A DNA stretch of 64,000 bases from Pisolithus tinctorius (taxonomy: Eukaryota; Basidiomycota; Agaricomycetes; Boletales; Pisolithaceae): positions 992,001-1,056,000 of the forward strand of contig JANFAH010000005.1 in the NCBI GenBank assembly GCA_024663395.1. Direction: 5' to 3'. Made by a program: the position numbers and the translations under genes. The notes under the pieces are model-generated. The model worked only from the letters and a program-made list of their open reading frames with translations, made no database searches and was not told where the DNA came from. This document shows positions 11,901-24,771 of the stretch, one piece after another. Within the stretch, counting starts at the first letter, position 1. Every line of letters starts with the position of its first letter.

Positions 11901-13154
11901 CCTGACCACGGTTGGGGATCGGAGAGAAAAGCTTGGAAACCATAGCTGCCAACTCTTCGAGGGGTTCTAGGGACAAAGCTGCAGTGAAAGACGTTGGTCG
12001 CGGGAGAAGACATACCCCTGCCTATCACGCAGAGCTCCATCCGGCTCGCGCAATACTCTTTGCTCCACCACTCGATCAAACGCCGACGAGTTTCACGGCC
12101 TATAGAGCCACCATCTGCGTCGGATTCACTGTTAGCGGACGAGCCGGAAGGGGTCGGAGAGGGTGTTCTCGAAGATCTTGGGGAGGGCTCCTTGCTGATG
12201 CTGTCGGACTTTACAGCCTCGCTTCCGTTGACGAGGGTGTTGGCAGAGAGCTTGCCTTTCGCCTTGGCTTCTCTACCAGCTGCAGTCAAGGTGGCACGGT
12301 TTCCTGTACCGAATTTACTCCAAGGGTGACCTGCTTTGGAGAGGGTCTTGTTGAGCTGAAAGATTCTCCACGGATCCGCCTGGTGATTCTTTTTGTGCTC
12401 CGAGTCTACCGCATTAAGTTCACGCGCAGTGCAGGACGGTGCAAAGAGGGGACTATGGAAGAAACCAGAGAACCTTTCGAGTGCCCCTGGAAGAGTTGAA
12501 GGAGAAACACGAAAATGATAGTTGGTGTTGGATGACGAGGTATAGGCGTTTGAACCCCCATTGTTCTTGGACAGATACTAGGTGAAATGTGAACAACGGT
12601 TCCCAGAAACATGGGCGTAGCAGTGTCACCTCCGAGTATTCGTTCTCTTTGGGGAATTGCTTGGTACCCTGAGAGATGGGTGTTAACTGAGGGATGGGAT
12701 CCATGTCAGAGTACGTGCCATGAACAACAGATGCTCGCAAAAGTGGGCCAGACCTGGCATGTCATCCTGAAGTGGGGTGAATCAGTTTCGTTCTCTGCTA
12801 TTTGAGGAATAGATATCCAACCGGATCAGAGAGATGTCCGATGCCCACATTGAGGCTGGCGGCTGCGTTTTCGGTGCATGGGTCATGGACGAGCATAGCG
12901 GTGAGACCATTCTCGAGCCTGATGACGCTGTACTGACGGTCGTCAACCTGAGACCTTTCGAGAGGTCTACTGAAGAGACTGTATGGAGGAATGAGATGGT
13001 TCTGAGGGACTACTTTCCAGTCGGAAGCTGTCATTGCAAGAGCGCGGCGATGAGAGGGTGGTTGAAGGCAACGTCTGGGTGGTATCAGTCTGGGACCGCG
13101 AGGGAAGTACAGACACGGGGTTGTAAAACGTATTAGCACGGGCAGCCCCCTCAT
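8913..13154 (-). CDS. STE23: Insulysin-type M16 zinc metallopeptidase (IDE/Ste23)
   Basis: Insulin-degrading-enzyme family peptidase that cuts short peptides inside a closed chamber; fungal relatives include Ste23 and Axl1. Several short introns are present. The inverted zinc motif HFCEH reads as GLAHFCEHLLFM (about 12710-12740), split by an intron right after LFM. The distal zinc Glu sits in ELNAVDSEHKKN. Later family blocks are present, such as FLGHEGHGSLFAYLK (near 11660), VWYKKDDQFWLP (near 10820), and ANSALTYYVHLGQ with LRTKEQLGYIV in the C-terminal half. An S/P-rich acidic insert (about 12090-12260) interrupts the N-terminal half. The protein ends in NAKL, a possible peroxisomal PTS1, and human IDE also ends in AKL. 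The ATG at 13154 gives an R/P-rich leader; 13034 is an alternative start. Confidence 0.94.
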
Positions 13155-13774
13155 TTAAAAGGATGGACGTAAAGGGCAAGCAATATTGGCTCATTTTCAC
13201 GACTTCTGCGAGTACCTTGGCAGTCGGTTCAACCCACGGTGCGATAACTGGCTTGTACTACGCCCGAGTGAGGACCCCGCTTGTGCTCTTCTTCTCTTCG
13301 CCACGTACATATTAATTTTATATATACATGCCGCTGGCATCGTCCTCGGACATCTTGGACTCTGTGAGTTGCTGCCCCCAACTTCCCAAGTGTGACCGCA
13401 ACGATGATGACTGCGGCGGTAGTACCATCGATTAGGTCTATCTCCACTGACGCCGTGCACACGATGATGCCACCCTTGATGAGTACTCTATGCACCATTC
13501 AAGACCGAGTAGTAGTCGATACCGAACAAGCATGCATTCTGGAAATGTAATTTCCCTTATGCCATGGTTACCCTGTGCTTGTTTAAACTGGGAGTGCAAA
13601 GTGCCCCATTTACGGTTCAGTCGCGCGTTGACGCTGACCCAACGTGACGCGACTGAGCGCCCTAAGCGGCCAGACTGACCCGCTTTTTGTTGAGCTCGTC
13701 CTTGAAGCCACGCGCACTGTGTCGACAGAGCTGACGAGTCGGAAGGTCTGAGACCTGGAAATCCCTCTTGCACG
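13155..13774. other. Intergenic region between two divergent genes
   Basis: About 620 bp separate the start codons of the M16 peptidase and the membrane-protein gene. It holds short overlapping frames on both strands that do not splice into anything I recognise. It presumably carries both promoters. Confidence 0.5.
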
Positions 13775-16700
13775 ATGCATTCATCGCGTCACACGCGCGC
13801 CTCGAGTCCTCCGCTCTCGACTACCGGCTCCTCCCAAATCACCACAACCCATCAGCCTAAACTCAATGTCGTCACGCGTCTTGCGATCGAAGGCAAGGCA
13901 AGACACGGTGAGGATGGAGCGTCCATCAGGATGTATCTCAAGGTAAATATCCCACTGTGTCTCCTTTTTTCCTTGTCTTGATCAAACGAGCAACAGTTGT
14001 CCATCCCTATGGACAGCGTCTCCTCCGGCTCAACCATACCGCTCTTCGCTGGTGCGTTTCTTCTTCCTTCTTGTACAATCTTTCTGAGCATCGCCGTAGA
14101 GGAAAACCTCAAGCTGTTGTCCGCTCAAGTTCATCCTCTTGACGCTAATTCAATTCCGTACAACTTCTCCAGCTCAGCATTTCCAATGCTGAACAACGCC
14201 GCGCGAGCCCTCAACCTGCCCGCCCGGTCCTCAAAATCCTATCTCTCTTTGTTCGGCGTGTCTGTCTCGACCACCTCCGTGCATTCCAGCCGCTCGTCAT
14301 CCTCAACCTCTACCAGCACCTCAAGCCCCCCCCTAGACGACAGATACACTGGACACATCATAGTTAGCGGATACAATATCTCATATATCCTTCCAAAAGA
14401 TTTCCCTCCTCGCTTCGTCGGTGACGACAGTGCACTACGCGTCTCCACATTCTCGGCTGTAAAGATGCGGCGGGGTTCTGTCAGTGAAAGAAATAACATG
14501 CATTTCATGGCCGCCATCGACCTTTTCGTCCCATTCACATCGCGCCCCCCTCGAGCACCGTTTCTGGTACGTACTACTCGTCCACTTGAAGATAAACAAG
14601 CATCTCATCGTGTTAAACAGATTTCGTTGCCTCTGCCTCGCTGTCTCTCCAATAGCGTTAAATTGCGAATATTCCCTGCGAGCACTACAAATATGTCTGC
14701 CTCCATGGCGTCGCTATCCTCGGCAGAGGAAGACCCGGGCTCTTGGGAGTTGACCTCTGAGCCTCATGTCACTCGAGTGACAACACGCGCATCCCGCAGT
14801 GGCTCTTACGGTAACATTGCAGATGACGAATCATCCGATTCCTCGTATGCAGAAGGTGCCTCTGGAGGTATTATTGTCCAGGGCACATTTCCTTCTACCG
14901 ACCGTCTTCGAGTCCGATGGGCACCACCCACTAAGACACTCACGGTCAACGGGGATAGCAGGAGGCGTGTAGGAGTCAAGGAAGCCAAGGGCGAGACGTC
15001 CGTTTTCGTTTTGGGAAAAGCCCAAGATCCCCAGAGTGAAAGGGAAGGCATTTTAATGAAGGTCGAGTACAAGGGGACATGTAAGGGCGTGTGGTTCCCC
15101 GGGGTCGCCACAATGTTGGGAATGGATGTTGGTCTCAATGCTCCAGGTTCGGATGTCGTTTGGGCCCCTGGTGAAGAAGCGAAGTGGTCAGTTTCAGGAG
15201 GTGTTGGATATACAGGTTTCGACGTCGGTCCCCCCTCTACACCGGTATCAAGGCAACCCTCGCTCGAATTTCCATCTTCATCTGGACTGTTGCACGCCCC
15301 ATCAATGGCTGTCAGATCCAATTCTTCTTCCTCTACGTCCTCTTTGCTTCGTGCTCCCTTACCGGCGGACCAGCTGCCGGATTATTCATTCGAAGGTTCA
15401 CCTACGTCCTTGACGCCTTCCGTGACCTTGTCTTCCATCAGTTCTGTTCCGCTGACGTCCGAGGGACGCAGCCACGCCTCATCCAATGCACAACCTCCTC
15501 GTCCTCCCGCCGTCCCTATCACTATTCACATCAACATGAATGAGATCATTCCGCCAGCCAAGAACGTCTTTGCATTTACTATTTCTGGGACTATCCTGGT
15601 TGTACCGAAAACGCCCTCTCGCAGCGTGAATGAACACAGACCGAACTTTAATTCGAGTTCAGAGGACGAGGCTACTGTTCCCATTGTCCTGCCGCGTTTT
15701 TCCGTGCTGGCAGCGGATTCCGAGTCAACCTCAACGATCATCCACAATGAAACTGATAATGCTACCGTTGAGGTCTACAACATCGCCGGAGATTTGCGAG
15801 ATGCCCAGACTCGGCGCACTGTGTTGCAACGTAACAGCATTACCAGGTGTGGTTCCGACGGTGGACGGATAGCGCTACGTCCGATAGTGCAACTATCGGT
15901 CCCCAGGAGTAATAGAACAGAACTTTCACTAGACAGCTCCCGGCTGTCGCCTCGCCCTAGGACATCCATTGGACCTAAAGAACTTGTGGCTCGCTCGTCG
16001 TCTGCTGTTCACCCGCAAGCCATGTTGATGAGAAGGCAACGCGATGGACCTTTGATGATACCTGCTGTCGACATCACGGTAACACCACTATGTTTGGGAA
16101 ATTCTAAACTTCCCAACGCACATGCTGTGCGCCTGTGCGTCCACGCACCACCTGATGGAGATTCTGACTGGCTGGAATTCGGTCTCGCACGGGAAGCGGG
16201 TTCCACCACGTCCTCCGGTACACGATCCACCGACGCTGCTGACCATCCTGAGATTGATGTTGAGATTGTCAGCGTCAGTGTTGACGATGTCCCGATACGT
16301 TTTGAGAACCGCTTGCAGGGGAAGAAGGAAGCAACTCCAACTATCGACTTGGGGAACACCCTCACCGAAAACCATCGGAGTGACTGGATTACCTGGATTA
16401 GGTGTCAAGTTGGCGAGCAAGGCGGTCGTCTTCTCGTGGATTACGTCGTGAAGCCACGCGAGGACCAAAAGTTCACGACACATACGACCAAAGGGAAAGC
16501 TCAAGTCATGGACAGGCCACGCGTGAATATCTTGGTACCTACTTTCACACTACCAATCGGAAGGATGGACGTCACAATAGATTCCGTTACCTGTACGCAC
16601 CTAACGAGGATCCAGATTGCAACTATGTATGCTAACTCTCTTTCAGATATTGACTCGCTGGACTCGAACTTCGCATACCATCGTCAGACGCCTGAAGGCT

Positions 16701-17344
16701 GCCGGTTGCTTCATTACTCCCTGGAAGAATTCTTCTGTCCCAAAGTGACCTTGGTTCTACACCCTGGCGCTTCCCGAGTTGGTACGGGCCGCCTCTATCT
16801 TGGAAAATTCGTCCTAGCGTTAGGCATTCTGCCCATCGTCATTCTCTTTATGCTCCTGTCCAACCTAGGCTCGGAATTTAGGCTGATGCGACAATCATTC
16901 GACTTGCTCGCAACACAGTCCAACTCAGCTTGGCAGCAATTCCCCACACCTATCACTGAGACAGTTTTCGTCACGACTACCGTCTTTACATTGCAGGGTC
17001 CGTCTTCAGGTCATCCTTCTCCCACGCCTACGACTTCGTCAGTGCAGGCAGTAACGCCGATTCATGTTGTATCTTATGATAGCAACGTCATACCACCTTC
17101 CTCACGACCGGTCGAACGAAATACACCGACACTTGTCAAGGGGGCTCCCGAGCCTTCTGATCCCTCGTCGTTAGATTCTAGCGGGAGTTCTTTGTTGCCG
17201 GTCAACGTGCTCCCGTTCAATTGGCCCTTACCACCTGACCTTATTCCTACTGCACAGAGAAGTTGGGAGAAGCTTGTCGGGGGTCTGACTGTTGTCTGGC
17301 AAGTCTTCAGGACTGTATATCATTATCCTTTAGATCCCCCTTAA
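13775..17344 (+). CDS. Large one-pass membrane protein, function unknown
   Basis: I recognise no family. The ATG at 13775 opens a 56-codon first exon ending at 13942 (GTAAAT donor), with the next exon at 13997. Three more likely introns, 14052-14099, 14567-14620 and 16593-16646, are 48, 54 and 54 nt and lack in-frame stops, so the frame runs unbroken to 17344 with or without them. The protein is about 1,120 residues when spliced. It has S/T-rich linkers around 14280-14330 and 15260-15500, and a strong transmembrane segment near 16804-16860 (FVLALGILPIVILFMLL). About 155 S/T/P-rich residues follow it. The long N-terminal part with no signal peptide suggests a tail-side anchor. It converges on RPA1, 92 bp away. 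Basidiomycete-specific proteins of this kind are common, but that is inference. Confidence 0.8.
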
Positions 17345-17436
17345 TGTCGCTTCCACAAAGATATTATGCAATGAACAGTCTTATGATTCAAGAAAATCGC
17401 AACTACTAATTTACATCAGAGCAAACACGCTACATT

Positions 17437-19633
17437 TTAAGCACCTTGGCCCCAAGGAGACGTCAGAAGGAGATCACGAAGATATTTTGCTTCTTCGTAG
17501 TGGTCCAGTGGACTGACTTTTGCGATGCCATATCTCACCCGGGTTTGATCCTGGAATCGCTGAATACCTCACCCTCGCCAGGAATGCCGAGCCACTTACG
17601 TTATAAGTATCTAGCTTGGCACGACAGCTGAAGTTGTAAGTCTTTCCCGTGACTTGTGCTATGTATGCGTTATATTCGGATTCGTCCCGCTCCTACAGAA
17701 TATGAGAAGGTAGGCATCCACCACCTGAAAAGATGCACACCTTCATTTCCATGATTTCATCTGCAGTCTTTTCAAGAACGGCCAATCCTGCGTCGTTAAA
17801 GCCCTGCAACCACGCTTGTCCTGACCAATCGGACACGGCCATCGAGAGTATGTACCTGGGACATGTTAAAATACCTAGAAACAACAAAAGATGTCCATTT
17901 ACCGGTATTCAGGTCGTTCGTGGGTTTTATCACACTTTTCGCAGCTCCAGCGTTCATTCACCTCAGTTACCTTCTTGCCGCAACCTGGACACGCAGGATA
18001 CGCGATATTCTCGCTCTTTATATGCATTACCGTAGCTCGAGTAGAGAAGAACTCCGCCTTGTCAGCAATTTGGGACTTTTTAATGTCGACCAGGGACCGT
18101 ATTTCTTTGCGGTTGAAGCCCATGGAGGAACCGCCCCCAGACGACATATTAGAGTATGATTGGAATGTCTTCTCTGCTCCAATTCCATCATACCATCCGC
18201 GTAAAAGGTGGGCCTCTTCGATGTCCGGAGAGATGGTCATGACGCTGGAACTTAGCATCGACAACGACTTGCCTTGGTTTTATGAGAAAAGCGTTTAGAG
18301 AAGGCTGTAAAACCGACCCTACCTCCGAAGTCTCCGACCTTGACACCCTTGAACGCGATGACAGGAAGGTCATCCGCTGCGAAAGTTTCCGCCTGCTTTC
18401 CCCACAGAGTAAGCTTAACGGCATATTGAGACTTGTCGACGACAATCAGATCGCGCTTTATGAACTGAGCGAGAAGTCAGACATAGCTACGAATGTCATG
18501 AGGAGACTACCGTTCGGTTGGTTTTGGATGTCAACTCCTCCAATTTGCCTACCTCCTTCACTACACAAATAATATCTGTGCACGATGGTTGGCACGCCTC
18601 TACGCCAATACATGGGATACCTACCACAAATGGAATCCGTCGGCAATTGTTCTAGCTGGGCAAGGGGGATGAAGTTATACTTGACCGTGGGTACGCTGCT
18701 TGGTTCCAGACACTGGACGAAAGCAATTTTTGGTTGATGGTATGGTGTAACCGCAAACCACTTACCTCCTCCACCTCTGTGTTCCTTTCGAGGTTTAGTT
18801 CGTATTCGTTTTGGACGTTAGAGAATTTCTTCTTCGCCAAATTGACACGGGCTTTGGAGATGTAGTATACTTTTCCTTCTTCCAACTTGTTGTAAAGCAT
18901 GTCCACGACTGCGTTGAAAGCGGTCGCACGGATTTCACCAGACTCGTCCATTAAAGTGACGCCGAATAGTTTTCCTTCTCCACGTTGATTGACCCAGGTC
19001 CGGATTTCGGTTTTCTGTGTGACACGGGCCTTGATGGTCCAGTTGTTTTGATAGGGGCTAAGACCCTCTATGGGAAATATGGATCTCCCTGGTCTGTTGC
19101 TTGTTGCAGGACCAGGTTGAACGGGCCTAGGTTCATTTACAGCAGAATGCGAAGCCTGGTGGGCTGGTGCGGACACAGTGGTTCCCGCCTCAAAAGCGGC
19201 TTGCGGCTGAGCTAGAGATGGTGCAGCAGTTGGGTTACCGATTTTCTCTTCGTCCCTGGACACGACATGGAGGTCGAGGACAATGATAAGCCTGAAGACG
19301 CGTGAGAACGTGAGCCACGAGTACGCATCAACGGGCGTACCTCTTGTCCCCAAGGACGTTGCAGGTCAGCCTGTCGATAATAACGACAGTGTTTTTGACG
19401 ATCTCTTCGTTAGCAACCAGCTCATTCAACTGCGTTGCGAGCATTGCCTGGATGAAGTGAACGCCGTCCGACATGATGATTCGGTAACGGTCAATGGCAG
19501 GAGCTGCGGCCGAGGTCGCGGCGACTTTCTTGATTGAGACCAGCTGGACGGTGTATCCCCCGCCAATCTCGTCGATCTCTGCCGGGGTCGCCTCGCTGAG
19601 TCTGCTGCAAATGCCCGAAGTAAGTTGTACCAT
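17437..19633 (-). CDS. RFA1: Replication protein A large subunit (RPA1/Rfa1)
   Basis: Single-stranded-DNA binding subunit for replication, repair and recombination. The RPA1N OB fold is encoded from the ATG at 19633 (begins MVQLTSGICSRLSE), where an upstream in-frame ATG at 19675 is less likely. A P/Q/A linker follows, then DBD-A with IFPIEGLSPYQNNWTIKARV (about 19010-19090) and GEIRATAFN. DBD-B gives ELLLVDRSEF and KLTLWGKQAE (about 18390-18450). DBD-C carries a Cys4 zinc ribbon, CPGCGKKV then WSCEKC (about 17930-17980). The last exon ends in HYEEAKYLRDLLLTSP. At least six introns are present. The gene is tandem to and downstream of the IDO gene, and convergent with the membrane-protein gene. 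Confidence 0.94.
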
Positions 19634-19876
19634 GTTGCTTGGATTGTCGTGACACACTGCGACGCGACCACGCACGAAATGGGGTTTGTTTGTACGTATG
19701 TACGTTCTATTATCATTTTGTGGGGATCAAGTGGAGAACTTGGCTGCTACAACTGTGTAATAATTGTAAATCTGTAAGTAAACTATATGGTCACTATCGC
19801 TACACGGGTGAGCTTCATAAATACTTGAGAGGACGCAATAATAATTTATATAGCTGTCTTTTCTTCATCGCAGGCG

Positions 19877-21345
19877 TTAGTTCGCCCTCAGAACCGCTCG
19901 CGTAGTTGCATCACGACCGGCCTTCAACAAGACCGAGAGCTCGTTCCCACCAGTACCTGTTGCCGGCCCTTGTCTTGCTGCTTCTCTTTCCATCCTTCGT
20001 AAAACCGCTGCCACCGGGCAACTAGGAGGCGGCCGGGTATGCGACATCGTTACGACGTAGAGGCATGCAACTCGTATGTGAAGGTCCCTCAGCTTCTTCA
20101 GCGCAGCGACCGCTGCGTTGTAGTGCTCTCGGATAACAGGCGTATCCTGAGCGACACTCCTGAGTGGCCTCGGGGACTTGGCTATCCATTCTAAATACTT
20201 CCTATGCTTCCCCGGCATATACCGTCGCATCCTTGCCATGAATCCATGATCGGCCCTCTTGTTCTCCTTTGATGGGGCAGGGTACCTCCGTTGTTGAAGT
20301 TTGTGGTCGATATCCAGGAAGAGGTCGATCGCGTGCATGACACTACTTTGTCCCGCAGACGGACCGCTCAGATCTAGTTTGGACGTATCTCCGACCCCCT
20401 CGTAAATCCAGACAGGTGCATCCGGCCCGCTTCCGCTACCATTCCACCAGGGACGCGCTTCCCAGTAGAACGCCAGTGGATCTACTTCCTCCCGCATCGC
20501 TTGGATGCTAGAGCTGATGTCCTCGATGCAAGCAGCCAGGCGCTCCAGCAGCCTGTTTATCTTGCGGACCGACGACAGATCGCTAACGTTGGGTAGGTTG
20601 TGATACTCATGAATGATATGCAGAATTTCCACCCCAACCAGTTCTGTGCGAGCTGAACCATGATAGAAGTTACGCTCTGCATCCGATCCACCAAAAAGAA
20701 TCCGTCCGAACCGCATGTTCTCGAACGTTGCGGGGAGTTCGGGGTCAATGAGCTCCCAATTCCAGAGGACAGTGTCGGAATATGTGAGCACCGGCGCTAT
20801 CTCCAAGGCTTCTGAGACAGCCATGAGGGGTGCCACAAGCGAACGTGGAACGACGATCGATCCAGTCGCGGAATCGGACGGGATGGAGTGTACGTAAAAG
20901 TGGACGAGGAAAGCTAGAACCTGATGCGCTCTGCGTAGAAGCATCGAGTCCCCCATCAATATGTTCGTGGGAAGGATTGGCATCTGGCAAGGTCATGAGC
21001 AATGTATTGTTGGTGAGTAGGGGTTTTACTTACCGATCGTATCCGTTGTCGCCAGGACTCTCCGGCTGCAAGCACCTCCTCTGGCGCGCCAAATAGAGTT
21101 TCGCCGAGCTTGAGCACCCCCTGTGCATTCGCAAGCGCGGTTTCCCATACATCATAGGGACCTTGCAGCATTGGTAATGGAGACGCTGGCAAGAATCCTG
21201 TATCCGTTCGGATGTTAACGTCGAAGTCATTGGGGCTGGGCTGAACTTCTGGCGATGCCCTTCGGGTGGCTTGAAAGGACCGCAGCAGCCAGAAGGCGTC
21301 GTTGACTAGGTGAATAGGCGATGGTAGAAGGTCTACAGGATACAT
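19877..21345 (-). CDS. BNA2: Indoleamine 2,3-dioxygenase (tryptophan to N-formylkynurenine)
   Basis: Heme dioxygenase for the first step of tryptophan breakdown and de novo NAD synthesis. There are two exons, with one intron near 20984-21033; the ATG is at 21345. The protein is about 470 residues, as usual for fungal IDOs. Seen blocks are RAHQVLAFLVHFYVHS, VPRSLVAPLMAVSEALEIAP, VLTYSDTVLWNW, MRRYMPGKHRKYLEW, and near the C-terminus GTGGNELSVLLKAGRDATTR, which matches the IDO signature after the proximal heme region. The second exon is a long intron-free stretch, unlike most neighbours. Its paralogue class (alpha, beta or gamma) cannot be decided by eye. Confidence 0.93.
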
Positions 21346-22811
21346 GGTGAGTCAAGTGAAGTGAGGATGGTCTGTCCACTGACGATGAGGTGCTCTTATA
21401 TCCTGTGTGCAGTGTATGATACATGCTGTCAACAGGGCAACCTAGTCACATAGTTGCAGTGGCTGGGACTACCGGAGCTACTGCATCCTGCTATTACTTG
21501 GGCGGCATCACTGAGTTTTCCTCCGTTGCATCGTCTCCGCAAGATCTGATTCGGACCCACCTTGCCTGTTTCCGATGCGCGTTGTTATTTTCGATCACTC
21601 ATTATTGATCAGCCGTGCCGCACGTTAGCAGATACTCGGTGCATGATTACGAATTGACTCGACCGCGGTTTTGGAGTTGAGTCATGAATGGATCGCCGAC
21701 CTCTCAGGTACCGACCACGTTTCCAAGTACCTGGTCAATGGCGTACCTTGGTCTACGCGGTTCATCGCTAGGATGACTGCCTTTTGATGTAGTGATCATC
21801 GTACATAGTAAATCCTAGCCTAGCCAAGTGATAGATCAGCACGGTCCACTTGATTTGAAAGGTGATATGGCTTCTATCCACCCCCATGGCTCACTGAAAC
21901 ACCACGCGAACGCTATCCCGCCCAGTTTCAGCACCCTGTATGCTGTGCATGGACATGCCACACGCAGCAAATGTCAAAGCAGTGTTAGTACTAGTAACTG
22001 TAACTTAGTTTGACCGCCGCCCATATGATCAGCAGCCGCACTCTTCAATCCAAGCGGCTCTTCGTCACCACCGCAGCTGTGCGAGAGTTATAACACCCGG
22101 CGTCGGCTGAGTTCTCCAAAATCCAAAACCCATTCAGCATGGACTCGAGTGGTCGAGTCATCTCGGGTAGATACTAGACACAGCATTGGTGCGGCATTCC
22201 CCAAGTACTGGCTGACTTGGACCTCAAACAGGTATCCTGTAAGTTACGACGCCGACTGTACGCGTGGGCTCTGAGGCGCTGACGGCATGGGCTTCGCATC
22301 AGCTCGTCAGCAGTTTCGGAGGCACTGTCGATGAGGATGAGGCGCGACTCGGGGCGCTCGATCACTCAAGATCGTATCATCAAGTTGTGAACCCTCGCAG
22401 TCGGTGTCGACATGTCAGCAGCGACTATCTGAGAACAAGGACAAGAACAAGGTTGCAACTACAAATGTTAATGGCCCATCGAGTTCAGGCTGCGTTCATG
22501 GCCGTGCTCCTAGCTGCGTAATCAGACGTAGGGGCTGCGCCGCCGATAAGTTTGTCTTCAGCTAGCACGCTACGGACGGGAGGATGGTAAAAAAAAAACA
22601 AGGTTCAGACACCAGCGCCTCGTACAGCAAATAGCTCGACGCAATCGCGAAAGTAAGCCTTGGACAGACGACCAGCAAATGTCTATACACACGAACATTT
22701 TTAGCCGCGCGGCACCAAAACGCATCAATTACGCTGTACATAGTCGACCAGCGCCAACAGTACTAAAGTTCACAGGTATTTTATCCCTTAGCCACCGCGA
22801 TGGTATCAGCA
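21346..22811. other. Intergenic region, no supported gene
   Basis: About 1.47 kb between the IDO start and the HIBCH stop. Frames on both strands are short and do not join into a recognisable protein. A run of A occurs near 22588-22597 and a small direct repeat of ACAAGGACAAGAACAAGG type near 22434-22451. The IDO promoter should lie at its left end. Confidence 0.5.
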
Positions 22812-24614
22812 TCATTCCCCCTTCCAAGTGGCGGTGGCCGTTCCATTGCTGGTAGTAACGTGGCATTTACGATGCACTATGTCTAGGATCTTCTCCGCGA
22901 TGCCGAATTTACGTTTGCATATACTATCCAGACTGTACAGCAGGTCAGGGATAGTCACGGGCCCTTTCTTGCAGGCTGGTTGAATCGAGTCTAACAACTC
23001 CGATTCGGATGGCAGACTGTAAGTCATGAAGTCAAAATTCCGACCCGGGAGGTTGTCCACCGATAACTTGTGTGCCAAGGATCGATAGGGCGATTGCTCG
23101 GAGAAAAACCGGTGTACGGTCTCGGAGGAGACGTCACTGACATTGTCAGGGGACCACGCTGGCCGACCTTGAATTTTGTCGATCAAAGCTGCGGTAATGC
23201 CAGTGCGGAAATCCTGACTTGCATCACTCTGTGGAGTTGTTGCAATGAAGGTTTGTACGTCGAGGACATTGTCAGCGGTGACTCACACAATATGCTGCGG
23301 CAATTCCAATTTCCATTTGCAATGCTTCCAACAAGGACATTTCCCTCCCCCGTCTTTGAGCTGAGAGGGTAACTTTGAGACTGGTGGGACTGCGCATGTG
23401 CAAAGTCTCCAAAGTTTGTTTGGCCCATAACCGAACGCGCGTGTCAGGAGTCTCAGTGGAGGCCTCCAAGCTTTGTATGATCTCTTCCACGGTATCGTGA
23501 CAGAACGCAGCATCCAACGCCTCGCGAACGTTGCCGGTCAGTTTACTATGTGCCTCGTTTGGTTGACGTTCGATATGCAGCTCTTCGATAGTGCGGTTAA
23601 TTTGCGAGAAACTTGGGTTCTCAAGTGCGGCCAGGTGTGCAAGCAGGCTGGGAACAGATCGTGATGTGATATAGTGCGTGGCAAGACCGTGCTCACTGCA
23701 GAACTCGTAAGTAGATGGACGAACTCAAGTCCGAAATACGCACAAGACTTCTCTCCCAACCAGAGTTTCTGACGTCAAAGCAAGATATGTGCCCACTTCA
23801 CCCTCCAACCTCGGCAGGAAGTAGCTTGCTCCTACATCTGGGAAAAAGCCTATTTTTGTTTCTGGCATAGCAAATACAGTCTTCTCTGTCGCTACCCTGA
23901 AAGGCGCGTTTATGGAAAGACCTACGCCTCCACCCACTCGTGGGGATGTCAATAACGTAGAATAGAGTTCGAAAACAGAAACGGACTGGTAATGCCGTCC
24001 AAGACAGCCACATATGGCTTAGATAGTTGTGACAGGATGTAAACCAGTTCAAACCTAGCAGTGCATGAGGAGCGCATGGCACAAAAACCGAGCACACTCA
24101 CTCTTTCCTAAAAAAACCCAATGCTTTTGGTCGTGTCCCTGCATCTAGAGCATCGCGTAGAACAGCTGGGCGTGATGTGAATTAATAGGTACTGCCATGG
24201 CATGATCACATACACGTAACATCTCCCCCCGCACAGAAGGCGCGGCCTGAGCCAGTTCCGATAATGATTTGACAAAGGTCGGACTTTGACCACAGCTACA
24301 GCAATTCAGCTCATGAGGGACTGCAATTTTGTTTGGTGGTTCCTCACATCGACCTGGTGTCGGAGTGCATCCACCATGGCGGTATTTAGAGTATTGAGCT
24401 TTTTGGCCCTGTTTAGCACGAATGTTCGGGTGTGACCATTGGACTGGAAGAGTACTGGCTGGGAAGGAGTCAGGTGAATCTGAGGCAACGTAGCTGGACG
24501 GCAAACCTGGTCAAGGGAAGACGTTGCACTTGTAGACATATGTGAAACAATTGCACGAGTCCTCGTAATAGCCGTTGTGGCCCTGTGGTTGGACATCCTT
24601 GCAATTGCTAGCAT
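22812..24614 (-). CDS. EHD3: 3-hydroxyisobutyryl-CoA hydrolase, mitochondrial (HIBCH/Ehd3)
   Basis: Crotonase-fold thioesterase that releases 3-hydroxyisobutyrate in valine catabolism. The ATG at 24614 begins a basic, acid-poor leader ([20 protein letters not shown]) typical of mitochondrial import. Conserved pieces in order are [22 protein letters not shown] (about 24220-24250), [12 protein letters not shown], then [17 protein letters not shown] with [20 protein letters not shown] (about 23810-23935). The C-terminal domain has [18 protein letters not shown] and ends with a stop at 22812. About seven introns are present; I could not fix the one just after CAGGDV. The start codon is 157 bp from the divergent TBCE gene. 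Confidence 0.93.
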
Positions 24615-24771
24615 GGCGGAAGCGGCAACCCGACAAGCTTGGCAAGTTCCGAGTGGAGTGCTCGGCGCTCAGGTAGCAGAATGTCTGCATTATGTAAGGA
24701 CTCGGTAAGGTAGTATCTACTATTACTTGCATATCTAGTCCTGGAATTGGAGTGTGTAGTCCACCATAGTC

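Noticed and set aside
11912..12499. A 195-codon plus-strand frame
   Set aside because: Antisense shadow of the M16 peptidase, which has its conserved motifs on the other strand.
14806..15321. A 171-codon minus-strand frame
   Set aside because: Antisense shadow of the large membrane-protein gene; composition mirrors the sense codons.
17540..17600. A tRNA-like stretch with GGGTTTGATCC
   Set aside because: It lies in the last intron and exon of RPA1 and does not fold into a cloverleaf with matching arms by eye.
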